Notes: generated by a model from the sequence alone, not told the origin. Counted from the stretch's first letter, positions 1 through 7,410 are shown. The stretch: DNA of 7,607 nucleotides from an uncultured bacterium (GCA_905214365.1 CAJMMH010000131.1:1-7607), one strand, 5' to 3'. Made by a program: numbers and translations.

Positions 1-2668
1 TTTTCAGTGTTGACTGCATCCGGTACAGGGTATTCATTGCATCCAATGGCGTCATTTTGCTGATTTCAAGTTCCTTCAGTTCTCGAATAATATCGTCGTC
101 CTTTACTGTGTCAAACAACGTCAGCTGGTTCGCGTCCACTTCATCTGGCCTGGTCACCCGCTTTTTCTGCGGGCTGCCCTGTGCCTGAGCGATCTCTTTT
201 GCTCTTGCAGCGATATCCGCATTGGTCAGCTCGCCAAGCAGCTCTTTTGCCCGTTCAATTACCCGGTCCGGCACCCCCGCAAGCTTTGCCACCTGGATGC
301 CGTAGCTCTTATCTGCGCCGCCGCGGATGATTTTCCGCAGAAAGACAATGTTATCTCCCTGCTCCTTGACGGCAATACAGTAATTGTTCACACCAGGCAG
401 CGCCCCTTCTAACTCTGTCAGTTCATGATAGTGCGTAGCAAACAGCGTTTTCGCTCCAAGAATCTTCGGGTCTGAAATATGCTCGACAACTGCCCACGCA
501 ATGCTCATGCCGTCGTATGTACTGGTTCCGCGGCCGATTTCATCCAACACAATCAGGCTTCTTCTGGTCGCGTGCCGCAGGATATTGGCTACCTCTGTCA
601 TCTCTACCATAAACGTACTCTGACCGGAAGCCAAATCATCGGAGGCGCCGACTCTGGTAAAAATCCGGTCACAGATACCGATGTTGGCGCTGGATGCCGG
701 AACAAAGCTTCCGATCTGTGCCATCAGACAGATCAGGGCAACCTGTCTCATGTATGTGGATTTGCCGGCCATATTCGGGCCGGTAATAATTGAAATGCGA
801 TTTTTCTGATTGTCCAGAAGCACATCATTCGCGACAAACATATCATTTGGAATCATCTGCTCGACAACCGGATGGCGGCCGTTTCGGATTTCAATGACGC
901 CGCGCTCGTTAATTGACGGGCAGACATAGTTCTGACGGTTTGCAACAAAAGCAAGCGATGCAAGAACATCCATTCCGGCAATTGCCTTTGCCGTTTTCTG
1001 AATCCGCAGCACTTCCCCAGCAATTTTATCCCGGACCTCGCAGAACAGATCATACTCCAGACCGGACAGCTTGTCCTCCGCACCGAGAATCATATCCTCC
1101 AGCTCTTTGAGCTCCGGCGTGATATACCGCTCGGCATTGGCCAACGTCTGTTTTCTGGTGTAGTATTCCGGAACCATATCCTTAAAGGTATTGGTCACCT
1201 CAATATAATAGCCGAACACCTTATTGTAACGGATTTTCAGCGATTTGATGCCAGTCTTTTCCCGTTCCTTGACCTCCATATCCAGAAGCCAGCTTTTTCC
1301 CTCAGTCTTAGACCGGCGAAGCATATCGACGTCTTCTGAGTAACCGTCCCGGATGATGCCTCCCTCACGGATCGTAATCGGCGGTTCCTCCGCAATCGAC
1401 CGCTCAATCAGCGAACACAGATCGTCTAACGTATCCATTTTTTCATAATATTCATGCAGAATCGCTGACTTGCAGTCCTTCAAAAGATTGCGGATCGGCG
1501 GAAGCATTTTCAGTGAAGCCGCAAATGCAAGCAGGTCCCGCGGATTGGCAGACTTATAACTGATCCGGCCGATCAGACGCTCCAGATCATAGATTGGATT
1601 TAGATATTCCCGCAGTTCTTCCCGGAGAACATACTCATCAAACAGCTCAGATACCGCTTCCTGCCGTCTTAAAATTTCTGATTTTTCAATTAGAGGCTGC
1701 TCGATATCGCTACGGAGCATACGCGCGCCCATCGCTGTCTTTGTCTTATCGAGAACCCACAGAAGGCTTCCGCGCTTCATCTTTTCACGCAGCGTTTCCG
1801 TCAGCTCCAGATTGCGGCGGGTGGACGTATCGATGATCATATACTTTCCAGTCACATACGGCTGAATGTTGGTAATATGAGGCATTGTATTCTTCTGTGT
1901 CTCATACAGATACCGAAGAAGTGCGCCTGCGGCAATCGTCCCCGCCTCATAATCAGAAATTCCGAGTCCCTGCAAACTGGAAACGCCAAAATGCTCCTTT
2001 AAAATCGCCTCGACATTATCCTGTTCATAGTACCAGGACTGCGGCGTAAACATGGAAAAATGAACCCGCTGCTGAAGATCCTCCAGATTTTCACCCGACA
2101 TGCAGAACAGATCATTGCAAAGAATTTCAGCCGGTGTAAACTTGAAGATTTCATCCTCCAGTCCCTCTCTTCCAGTCACCTCAGTAATGTGAAAATCACC
2201 GGTAGACACATCGCAGATTGCCAGGCCGAACAAGTTTCCAATATAAGCAATGGACATCAGGTAATTGTTCTTTGATTCATCCAACGCTTCGGAATTGAGA
2301 ATGGTTCCCGGTGTCACCACACGGATGACTTCCCGTCGCACCAATCCCTTCGCCTGCTTCGGGTCCTCCATCTGCTCTCCGATTGCAACACGGTATCCCT
2401 TCTGGACCAGGCGGTTGATATAACCTTCAGCCGCGTGATACGGAATACCGCACATGGGAGCCCGTTCATCCAGACCGCAGTCCTTTCCGGTCAGCGTAAT
2501 TTCCAGCTCTTTCGACGCGATCAGCGCATCATCAAAAAACATCTCATAGAAGTCACCGAGCCGGTAAAACAAAATGCAATCACTATACTGCTGCTTGGTT
2601 TCCATGTAAATTTTCATCATCGGCGACAGTCTGGAGATGTCAATCTTCGTTTTTTCCTTCGTTTCCAT
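1..2668 (-). CDS. mutS: DNA mismatch repair ATPase MutS (3' end cut by window edge)
   Basis: MutS recognises mispaired and small looped bases in newly replicated DNA and, as an ATP-driven clamp, recruits MutL. The reading frame is uninterrupted for 889 codons and leaves the window at base 1; family length suggests only a few residues are missing. Visible landmarks: the mismatch-wedging Phe-Tyr-Glu motif at residues 40-42 (in RLGDFYEMFFDDA); the Walker A motif GPNMAGKST at 630-638 (bases 755-781); the Walker B/signature segment LDEIGRGTST with Asp709-Glu710; and a C-terminal QLTLF at 848-852 (bases 113-127), which fits the known beta-clamp-binding consensus. The spacings match E. coli MutS with a constant offset of about 16 residues. 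I chose the ATG at 2666-2668 because GGAG lies 7 bases upstream and the protein starts METKEKTKIDISRLSPMM, with the usual LSPMM segment. It overlaps the 3' end of miaB by 29 bases, so it is probably translated from the same mRNA. Confidence 0.97.
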   Translation of the reverse strand, partial: METKEKTKIDISRLSPMMKIYMETKQQYSDCILFYRLGDFYEMFFDDALIASKELEITLTGKDCGLDERAPMCGIPYHAAEGYINRLVQKGYRVAIGEQMEDPKQAKGLVRREVIRVVTPGTILNSEALDESKNNYLMSIAYIGNLFGLAICDVSTGDFHITEVTGREGLEDEIFKFTPAEILCNDLFCMSGENLEDLQQRVHFSMFTPQSWYYEQDNVEAILKEHFGVSSLQGLGISDYEAGTIAAGALLRYLYETQKNTMPHITNIQPYVTGKYMIIDTSTRRNLELTETLREKMKRGSLLWVLDKTKTAMGARMLRSDIEQPLIEKSEILRRQEAVSELFDEYVLREELREYLNPIYDLERLIGRISYKSANPRDLLAFAASLKMLPPIRNLLKDCKSAILHEYYEKMDTLDDLCSLIERSIAEEPPITIREGGIIRDGYSEDVDMLRRSKTEGKSWLLDMEVKEREKTGIKSLKIRYNKVFGYYIEVTNTFKDMVPEYYTRKQTLANAERYITPELKELEDMILGAEDKLSGLEYDLFCEVRDKIAGEVLRIQKTAKAIAGMDVLASLAFVANRQNYVCPSINERGVIEIRNGRHPVVEQMIPNDMFVANDVLLDNQKNRISIITGPNMAGKSTYMRQVALICLMAQIGSFVPASSANIGICDRIFTRVGASDDLASGQSTFMVEMTEVANILRHATRRSLIVLDEIGRGTSTYDGMSIAWAVVEHISDPKILGAKTLFATHYHELTELEGALPGVNNYCIAVKEQGDNIVFLRKIIRGGADKSYGIQVAKLAGVPDRVIERAKELLGELTNADIAARAKEIAQAQGSPQKKRVTRPDEVDANQLTLFDTVKDDDIIRELKELEISKMTPLDAMNTLYRMQSTLK
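113..127 (-). other. Beta-clamp-binding motif QLTLF in MutS tail
   Basis: The MutS frame encodes Gln-Leu-Thr-Leu-Phe at residues 848-852, after a basic, probably flexible linker (QGSPQKKRVTRP). It fits the QLxLF pattern by which bacterial MutS proteins bind the DNA polymerase sliding clamp (DnaN). The C-terminal helical segment (DIIRELKELEISKMTPLDAM) follows. Binding itself is inferred from the motif. Confidence 0.7.
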
Positions 2669-4085
2669 GTACTCTCTCCCCGATATAGTAAAATCCTTTC
2701 GACTCTTTCAGCCAGACCTGGCAGATCGTGCCGATCATACCGGCATCTCCCGGAAAATGAACCATTACATTGTTGCTCAGACGGCCGCTGACAAGTCCCG
2801 GATCTTTTTCATTGACTTCCTCTACCAGCACCGGAAGCGTTTTCCCCAGATCCCGGCTGCTCATCGAAGCAGAAAGCTTCTGAACCTCGGCAAGAAGACG
2901 GTTGAACCGCGCATGTACCACATCGTCTGGGACCTGATTTTCCATCTTTGCAGCCGGAGTGCCGGTCCGCTTGGAATAGATAAACGTGAATGCGCTGTCA
3001 TATCGTACCTTTCTAACAACATCCATCGTATCTTCAAAGTCCTCTTCCGTCTCGCCTGGGAATCCGACGATAATATCCGTGGTTATGGACAGATCAGGAA
3101 TTTCCCGGCGCAGCTTAAATGCCAACTCCAGATACTGCTCCTTATTATAATGGCGGTTCATCGCTTTCAGGATGCGGCTGCTTCCGGACTGGAGCGGCAA
3201 ATGGAGATGACGGCAGATCTTTTTAGAGTGTTTCATTACCTCAATCAGCTCATCAGACAGATCCTTCGGATGGGACGTCATAAAGCGGATACGCTCAATT
3301 CCTTCGATCTGCTCCACCCGGCGCAGAAGCTCGGCAAAGCTGATCGGATGCTCCAGTGTTTTTCCGTAAGAATTGACATTCTGGCCGAGCAGCATGACTT
3401 CAACCACGCCATCTGCCGCCAGTTCACGGATCTCATCCAGGATCTCTTCCGGTTCGCGGCTTCGTTCTCTTCCTCTTACATATGGAACAATGCAGTAGCT
3501 GCAGAAATTATTACAGCCATACATGATGTTGACGCCGGACTTGAAGGAATACTTTCTTACTGCGGGAAGATCCTCTACAATCTGATCGGTTCCTTCCCAG
3601 ACTTCAATAACCTGCCCCTTTTGTGTCAGGCGGCGGCAGAGGAGTTCCGCCATCTGGAAGATATTATGCGTACCAAATACAATATCAACAAACGGATAGG
3701 ATTTACGGACGGTCGCTACCTCGTCCGGCTCCTGCATCATACAGCCGCACAGCGCAATCAGGCGGTCCGGATCCTTTTCCTTCAGGCTTTTGAGCAGCCC
3801 AAGGTGTCCGTAAACCTTTTGATTTGCATTCTCACGGACAGTACAGGTATTGTAAATATTTAAATCTGCTTCCCGCTCGTCCGATACCGGCTTTAATCCG
3901 GCTTCACATAAAATTCCTTCCAGCTTCTCAGAATCCTTTGCGTTCATCTGGCAGCCAAAGGTCGTAATCATAAATGTCATCGGTCTTCCGGTACGTGCTT
4001 CGCGCTCATGCAGAAGCTCTCTGCACCGCTCCATAAAGTAAAACTGTCTTTCCGGCTCATTGGCAGGGGCCTGTTTCATTATCAT
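2640..4085 (-). CDS. miaB: tRNA-2-methylthio-N6-dimethylallyladenosine synthase MiaB
   Basis: This radical-SAM enzyme adds a methylthio group to i6A at position 37 of tRNAs reading UNN codons, in the cytoplasm. The 481-residue product shows the family's three parts. The N-terminal domain carries the auxiliary-cluster cysteines: Cys45 in TTFGCQMNAKDSEK, Cys81 in NTCTVRENA and Cys115 in LCGCMMQE. The radical-SAM core has CNNFCSYC (Cys191, Cys195, Cys198), followed by IVPYVRGRERSR. A C-terminal TRAM domain spans about residues 412-472. The FGCQMN wording separates it from RimO (usually LGCxKN) and MtaB (usually LGCKVN). A roughly 35-residue charged N-terminal extension precedes the domain, as is usual in clostridial MiaB. 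The start has AAAGG 11 bases upstream. The gene lies 27 bases after the sortase stop, and its last 29 bases overlap mutS. Cys113 is an extra cysteine next to the ligand Cys115. Confidence 0.95.
   Translation of the reverse strand: MIMKQAPANEPERQFYFMERCRELLHEREARTGRPMTFMITTFGCQMNAKDSEKLEGILCEAGLKPVSDEREADLNIYNTCTVRENANQKVYGHLGLLKSLKEKDPDRLIALCGCMMQEPDEVATVRKSYPFVDIVFGTHNIFQMAELLCRRLTQKGQVIEVWEGTDQIVEDLPAVRKYSFKSGVNIMYGCNNFCSYCIVPYVRGRERSREPEEILDEIRELAADGVVEVMLLGQNVNSYGKTLEHPISFAELLRRVEQIEGIERIRFMTSHPKDLSDELIEVMKHSKKICRHLHLPLQSGSSRILKAMNRHYNKEQYLELAFKLRREIPDLSITTDIIVGFPGETEEDFEDTMDVVRKVRYDSAFTFIYSKRTGTPAAKMENQVPDDVVHARFNRLLAEVQKLSASMSSRDLGKTLPVLVEEVNEKDPGLVSGRLSNNVMVHFPGDAGMIGTICQVWLKESKGFYYIGERVHGNEGKNED
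2673..2680 (-). promoter_or_regulatory. Ribosome binding site deciding the mutS start
   Basis: On the minus strand GGGAGAGA precedes the ATG at 2668, with its GGAG core 7 bases from the start codon. The site lies inside the miaB coding sequence, so mutS initiation happens while miaB is being finished. It supports this ATG over the internal ATGs at codons 17 and 18, which lack such a site. Confidence 0.6.
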
Positions 4086-4112
4086 TGTCTGTAAAACCTT
4101 TCTTTTCCTGCG

Positions 4113-4967
4113 TTATTTCATTTCCTTCAGCTGCTCGGCATATTCACGGATTGTCAAGTGTTCTTTCAGCGTACCCTCGACAATTAGATCCAGATACCGG
4201 TAATTGCGCTCGCCGTCATCGCGGCCGCATGTGATCAAATAGCACTTGTCGCTTCCAATCGCCTCATTGTCTACATAATTTGCTGTTGCGTCTTCCCGCG
4301 ATACCGCAAACACATTGGTGATTTCATAGGTATACCGTCCGCTTTTGCCAGTCAGATAAAACAGTTCGCCGACCTGAACCTTCTGCAGCTGATTGAAGGA
4401 CAGATTCTGAACGGTATGATTATGTCCATAAATACAATACCTGGTTTCCCCAAGTACGTAATCCGGTCTGGCGGTTGTTACCATCCAGATGTCAAGATTA
4501 TAATTGATCTCATCCCAAGTGCCGGTATAAACGCCGCGGTTAATCCCGGCTGTCGGCACTTCGAGCCGACAGTCAAGTGTTCCCTGCGCGTAATCCGGCG
4601 TGTAAGTAATACCGTCTCTGGTGTAATAATTTTCATCCTGATAGGCGCCGGAATAATCCTGCCAGTCTGCGTCGGTCTGATCTGTGTCGGAAGCAGAATC
4701 CCGGCGCGATTCATCGCTGATACGCTGTGCCTGAATCCGCCTGCGTTCCTCAACAAGCCGCTCATACGCTTCCGGATCTTCCTCCATCAGAATCAGATCC
4801 TGAATATACTGGTCTGCAATTTCTTCTTCTTCCTTCTGGCGTTCAAAGGCGTCCCTGTTCTTGAAAAAGATCAGATACACGCCTGTGCTGATCAATCCAA
4901 CCGCAGCAAGCAGCAGAATGGATATCACGACGACAGATACGGCGGAGCTTCGTTTACGTCTTTTCAT
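4113..4967 (-). CDS. Membrane-anchored sortase-family transpeptidase
   Basis: Sortases cleave a sorting motif on secreted proteins and join them to the cell wall or to pilin subunits, on the outer face of the membrane. The 284-residue product begins with a basic MKRRKRSS, then one hydrophobic segment (about residues 9-35) that should anchor it with the N-terminus inside. A charged, probably coiled-coil stretch follows (about 38-90), then an acidic low-complexity linker (about 90-118) and the sortase domain (about 125-270). Catalytic residues are visible: His182 in IYGHNH, Cys247 in CYLITCG and Arg257 in ERNYRYLDLIVEG. The His-Cys spacing (65) resembles class A; the Cys-Arg spacing (10) resembles class B, so I leave the class open. 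The start is the ATG preceded by AAAGGAGG at 5 bases; a longer reading to 5093 would run through the upstream terminator. miaB follows after 27 bases. No sorting-signal protein is encoded nearby, so its substrate is unknown. Confidence 0.88.
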   Translation of the reverse strand: MKRRKRSSAVSVVVISILLLAAVGLISTGVYLIFFKNRDAFERQKEEEEIADQYIQDLILMEEDPEAYERLVEERRRIQAQRISDESRRDSASDTDQTDADWQDYSGAYQDENYYTRDGITYTPDYAQGTLDCRLEVPTAGINRGVYTGTWDEINYNLDIWMVTTARPDYVLGETRYCIYGHNHTVQNLSFNQLQKVQVGELFYLTGKSGRYTYEITNVFAVSREDATANYVDNEAIGSDKCYLITCGRDDGERNYRYLDLIVEGTLKEHLTIREYAEQLKEMK

Positions 4968-4972
4968 GTGGG

Positions 4973-4980
4973 CCTCCTTT
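4973..4980 (-). promoter_or_regulatory. Strong ribosome binding site for the sortase gene
   Basis: AAAGGAGG on the minus strand lies 5 bases before the ATG at 4967. It fixes the start at MKRRKRSS and argues against the 42-codon upstream extension that the frame would allow. Confidence 0.85.
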
Positions 4981-5015
4981 GCAATAACACTTCCATGCGC
5001 AAAAGCTGTTCTTCT

Positions 5016-5028
5016 GCAGATATTCGCA
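5016..5028. repeat. 13-bp direct repeat, copy 1 (GCAGATATTCGCA)
   Basis: This sequence lies 49 bases upstream of the sortase start. An identical copy in the same orientation occurs at 7562-7574, upstream of the nfnA promoter. Flanking bases differ, so it is not part of a longer duplication. Confidence 0.5.
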
Positions 5029-5060
5029 GCAGGAAGACAAACTACATTCGGATGATATGC

Positions 5061-5076
5061 TGTTTCCGTGGAAACA
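5061..5076. repeat. Hyphenated palindrome TGTTTCC-GT-GGAAACA, possible operator
   Basis: Two perfect 7-bp inverted arms are separated by 2 bases. A 2-base loop is poor for an RNA hairpin, so a protein-binding DNA site is more likely than an RNA structure. It lies about 95 bases before the sortase start and touches the distal end of the nfnB terminator. It resembles operators of LacI/TetR-type regulators only in general form. No regulator is encoded in the window. Confidence 0.35.
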
Positions 5077-5112
5077 AAAGAAGCCCCAGACATCTCCCGG
5101 AACTTCTTTTGT
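5072..5112 (-). terminator. Rho-independent terminator after nfnB
   Basis: On the minus strand the left arm ACAAAAGAAGTTCC (5099-5112) pairs with the right arm GGGGCTTCTTTTGT (5074-5087). This gives a 14-bp stem with two G-U pairs and an 11-base loop. The right arm runs into CTTCTTTTGTTT, so a shorter GC-richer core followed by a T-rich tail can also form. It begins 15 bases after the nfnB stop codon, as expected for the end of the nfnAB transcript. Confidence 0.8.
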
Positions 5113-5127
5113 GTAATCTGATTTCAG

Positions 5128-6516
5128 TCAGGCACGGGACTTCAGATACTCGTCAATTCCCTTTGCCGCAGCCTTTCCGGCTCCCATTGCAAGAATAACC
5201 GTCGCTGCTCCCGTAACGGCATCTCCGCCTGCGTATACGCCCGGCTTTGATGTCTTTCCATCCGCTTCATCAGCTACGATACAGCGCCATTTGTTGGTCT
5301 CAAGGCCTTCCGTAGTCGAAGAAATCAGCGGATTCGGGGAAGTTCCGAGTGCCATGATGACAGTATCCACATCAAGTGTGAACTCTGAACCTTCCTTTGC
5401 GATCGGGCGTCTGCGTCCGGACGCGTCCGGCTCGCCGAGCTCCATCTCAATGCATTTCATACCGGTAACCCAACCCTTTTCATCTGTCAGAATTTCTGTC
5501 GGGTTCGTTAACAGACGGAAAATAATTCCTTCTTCCTTTGCGTGATGAATTTCCTCCACACGAGCCGGAAGCTCTGCTTCGCTTCTGCGATATACGATAT
5601 AGGTCTGTGCACCAAGACGAAGTGCGGTTCTTGCAGCATCCATCGCTACGTTTCCGCCGCCGACAACCGCAACCTTTTTGCCGCGGAAAATCGGAGTGTC
5701 GTAATCCTCGCGGAACGCCTTCATCAGATTATTTCTGGTCAGGAACTCATTGGCAGAAAATACGCCGTTGGCGTTTTCGCCTGGGATTCCCATAAACTTT
5801 GGAAGGCCGGCGCCGGATCCGATAAATACCGCGTCAAATCCCTCTTCCGAGATCAGCTGGTCAATCGTAACGGACTTTCCGATTACAACGTTGCACTCAA
5901 TGGTAACACCAAGCTTGCGGATGTTGTCGATTTCCGGCTGAACAACCTTGTCCTTTGGCAGACGGAACTCTGGGATTCCGTATGTAAGAACACCGCCTGG
6001 CTCGTGGAGCGCTTCAAAAATCGTAACGGAATAGCCAAGCTTTGCCAAATCGCCCGCGCAGGTCAGTCCTGCAGGACCGGAACCGATAACAGCGACCCTC
6101 ATTCCGTTCGGAGTTTCGGATACGGACGGAACATGTCCCTGCTCTCTCGCGTAATCAGCGACAAAGCGTTCCAGCTTTCCGATGGAAACCGCTTCGCCCT
6201 TAATGCCGCGGATACACTTGCCCTCGCACTGGCTTTCCTGAGGACAGACACGTCCGCAAACTGCAGGCAGAGAGGATGCTTCTGCAATCTTATCGGCTGC
6301 TTCGAGGATCTTTCCTTCCTTTACCTTTGCAATAAAGCCCGGTATATCAATGGCAACCGGACATCCCTGTATGCAGCGGGCATTCTTGCACTGGATGCAG
6401 CGTGTTGCCTCTTCCACTGCTTCTTCCATGTTGTAGCCGAGACATACTTCTTCAAAATTAGCGGCGCGAACTGCCGGTTCCTGCTCGCGTACCGGTACCT
6501 TTCTTAACATATCCAT
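5128..6516 (-). CDS. nfnB: NfnB: large subunit of NADH-dependent reduced ferredoxin:NADP+ oxidoreductase
   Basis: With NfnA this cytoplasmic flavoprotein couples NADPH oxidation to reduction of NAD+ and ferredoxin by flavin-based electron bifurcation, or runs in reverse. The 462-residue product has an N-terminal region with two [4Fe-4S] sets, RCIQCKNARCIQGCP (Cys40, 43, 48, 52) and VCGRVCPQESQCEGKC (Cys87, 91, 97, 101). An FAD-binding GSGPAG (145-150) and EPGGVLTYGIPEFRLPK follow, then a second dinucleotide fold, GGGNVAMDAART (286-297), with YRRSEAELPA for NADP(H), and the closing FAD motif YAGGDAVTGAATVILAMGAG. The family also includes the glutamate synthase small subunit (GltD), and automated tools often call this gene gltA; the adjacent NfnA favours Nfn. 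The ATG start at 6516 has GGAGG 9 bases upstream and shares one base with the nfnA stop (TAATG); a GTG at 6534 is less likely. A terminator follows. Confidence 0.92.
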   Translation of the reverse strand: MDMLRKVPVREQEPAVRAANFEEVCLGYNMEEAVEEATRCIQCKNARCIQGCPVAIDIPGFIAKVKEGKILEAADKIAEASSLPAVCGRVCPQESQCEGKCIRGIKGEAVSIGKLERFVADYAREQGHVPSVSETPNGMRVAVIGSGPAGLTCAGDLAKLGYSVTIFEALHEPGGVLTYGIPEFRLPKDKVVQPEIDNIRKLGVTIECNVVIGKSVTIDQLISEEGFDAVFIGSGAGLPKFMGIPGENANGVFSANEFLTRNNLMKAFREDYDTPIFRGKKVAVVGGGNVAMDAARTALRLGAQTYIVYRRSEAELPARVEEIHHAKEEGIIFRLLTNPTEILTDEKGWVTGMKCIEMELGEPDASGRRRPIAKEGSEFTLDVDTVIMALGTSPNPLISSTTEGLETNKWRCIVADEADGKTSKPGVYAGGDAVTGAATVILAMGAGKAAAKGIDEYLKSRA

Positions 6517-7403
6517 TATTCGTTTCCTCCGCACTGTCCGCAGCCGCCATGGTGAGTCGCGCCTTCCTGTGCCTTCAGCATCGCACGTCCCTCTTCCGTC
6601 CGGTACAGCTGCTGTCTTGTCATTGCCTGCTCCCAGTTTACGCCGTGTCCATCGAACTCAGGCCCGTCCACGCACGCAAACTTTGTTTCACCGTTTACCG
6701 ATACACGGCATGCCCCGCACATACCGGTTCCGTCTACCATAATCGGGTTCAGGCTGACAATTGTGGGAAGATTCAGTTCTTTTGTCAGCTTGCAGACAAA
6801 CTTCATCATAATCATTGGGCCAATTGCAACACAGACATCATAACGCTTTCCAGCATCGTACAGCTCCTGAATCACCTGAGTTACCATACCCTTGTGCTCA
6901 TAACTTCCGTCATCGGTTGTAATGTACAGATTTCCTGCCTGCGCTCTCATCTCATCTTCCAGAAGGATCAGACTCTTTGTCTTTGCACCGACAATGACAT
7001 CCACATCAATGCCATGCTCGCGCATCCACTTTACCTGCGGATAAACCGGCGCTGTTCCAACGCCTCCGGCAACAAACAGATACTTACGCTTTTTCACTTC
7101 CTCAAGCGGATCCGTTACAAACTCTGACGCAACGCCAAGCGGGCCGACAAAATCGCGGAACGCGTCTCCTGCCTTCATCGCGGACATCTTCAGCGTCGAT
7201 GCTCCGACAATCTGAAATACAATTGTAACGGTTCCCTTTTCTCTGTTGAAATCGCAGATCGTCAACGGGATACGCTCGCCTGTTTCATCTGCCTTGGCAA
7301 TGATGAACTGACCCGGATGACAATGTTTTGCCACACGCGGAGCTTCTACGTCCATCAGGTAGATTTTATCTGCAAGCTGCTCTGCTTTTAAAATCTGATA
7401 CAT
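6516..7403 (-). CDS. nfnA: NfnA: small subunit of NADH-dependent reduced ferredoxin:NADP+ oxidoreductase
   Basis: NfnA carries the NAD(H) site, an FAD and one [2Fe-2S] cluster of the Nfn complex. It belongs to the ferredoxin-NADP reductase-like family shared with dihydroorotate dehydrogenase electron-transfer subunits (PyrK) and sulfide dehydrogenase SudB. The 295-residue product shows the N-terminal FAD-binding barrel (about 1-100, with HPGQFI and RIPLTICDF), the nucleotide motif VAGGVGTAPVYPQ (111-123), and MVDGTGMCGACRV plus FACVDGPEFDGHGVNW. Asp224, Cys229, Cys232 and Cys244 are the expected cluster ligands; Asp plus three Cys is the arrangement described for Thermotoga NfnA. PyrK is unlikely because nfnB follows directly and no pyr genes are near. 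The start is the ATG preceded by AGGAGGAG at 7 bases; an in-frame extension to 7457 lacks such a site. The C-terminus ends in an unusual HHGGCGQCGGNE tail. Confidence 0.92.
   Translation of the reverse strand: MYQILKAEQLADKIYLMDVEAPRVAKHCHPGQFIIAKADETGERIPLTICDFNREKGTVTIVFQIVGASTLKMSAMKAGDAFRDFVGPLGVASEFVTDPLEEVKKRKYLFVAGGVGTAPVYPQVKWMREHGIDVDVIVGAKTKSLILLEDEMRAQAGNLYITTDDGSYEHKGMVTQVIQELYDAGKRYDVCVAIGPMIMMKFVCKLTKELNLPTIVSLNPIMVDGTGMCGACRVSVNGETKFACVDGPEFDGHGVNWEQAMTRQQLYRTEEGRAMLKAQEGATHHGGCGQCGGNE
6526..6530 (-). promoter_or_regulatory. Ribosome binding site of nfnB inside the nfnA 3' end
   Basis: GGAGG on the minus strand ends 9 bases before the nfnB ATG and is formed by the last Gly-Gly codons of nfnA. 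With the TAATG stop-start overlap it indicates translational coupling, fitting an equimolar two-subunit enzyme. Confidence 0.75.
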
Positions 7404-7410
7404 GTGCTTT

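Larger units (their letters stand above)
4968..5127. other. Intergenic region between nfnB and the sortase gene
   Basis: This 160-base gap separates two minus-strand units. Read on the minus strand it holds the nfnB terminator hairpin (5072-5112), a 16-bp hyphenated palindrome (5061-5076), a 13-bp sequence (5016-5028) repeated exactly upstream of nfnA, and the sortase ribosome binding site. I found no convincing -35/-10 pair here. If the terminator works, the sortase-miaB-mutS unit needs a promoter in about 4981-5071, probably a weak or non-consensus one. Confidence 0.6.

Noticed and set aside
2637..3863. A 408-codon open frame on the plus strand opposite miaB
   Set aside because: It is wholly antisense to a clearly conserved gene, has no good ribosome binding site, and reads as a low-plausibility protein rich in His, Arg and Phe. 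It arises from minus-strand codon use.
4968..5093. N-terminal extension of the sortase by 42 residues
   Set aside because: The extended start lies in the upstream terminator and lacks a ribosome binding site. AAAGGAGG precedes the inner ATG, which begins a normal basic-plus-hydrophobic signal anchor.
4416..5198. A 260-codon plus-strand open frame across the sortase and the intergenic gap
   Set aside because: It is antisense to the sortase, crosses the terminator hairpin, and resembles no protein family.
5542..6507. A 321-codon open frame on the plus strand opposite nfnB
   Set aside because: It lies fully antisense to nfnB, whose cofactor motifs are intact, and shows no recognisable domain of its own.
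6549..7127. A 192-codon plus-strand open frame opposite nfnA
   Set aside because: It is a shadow of nfnA, with no initiation site and no domain.
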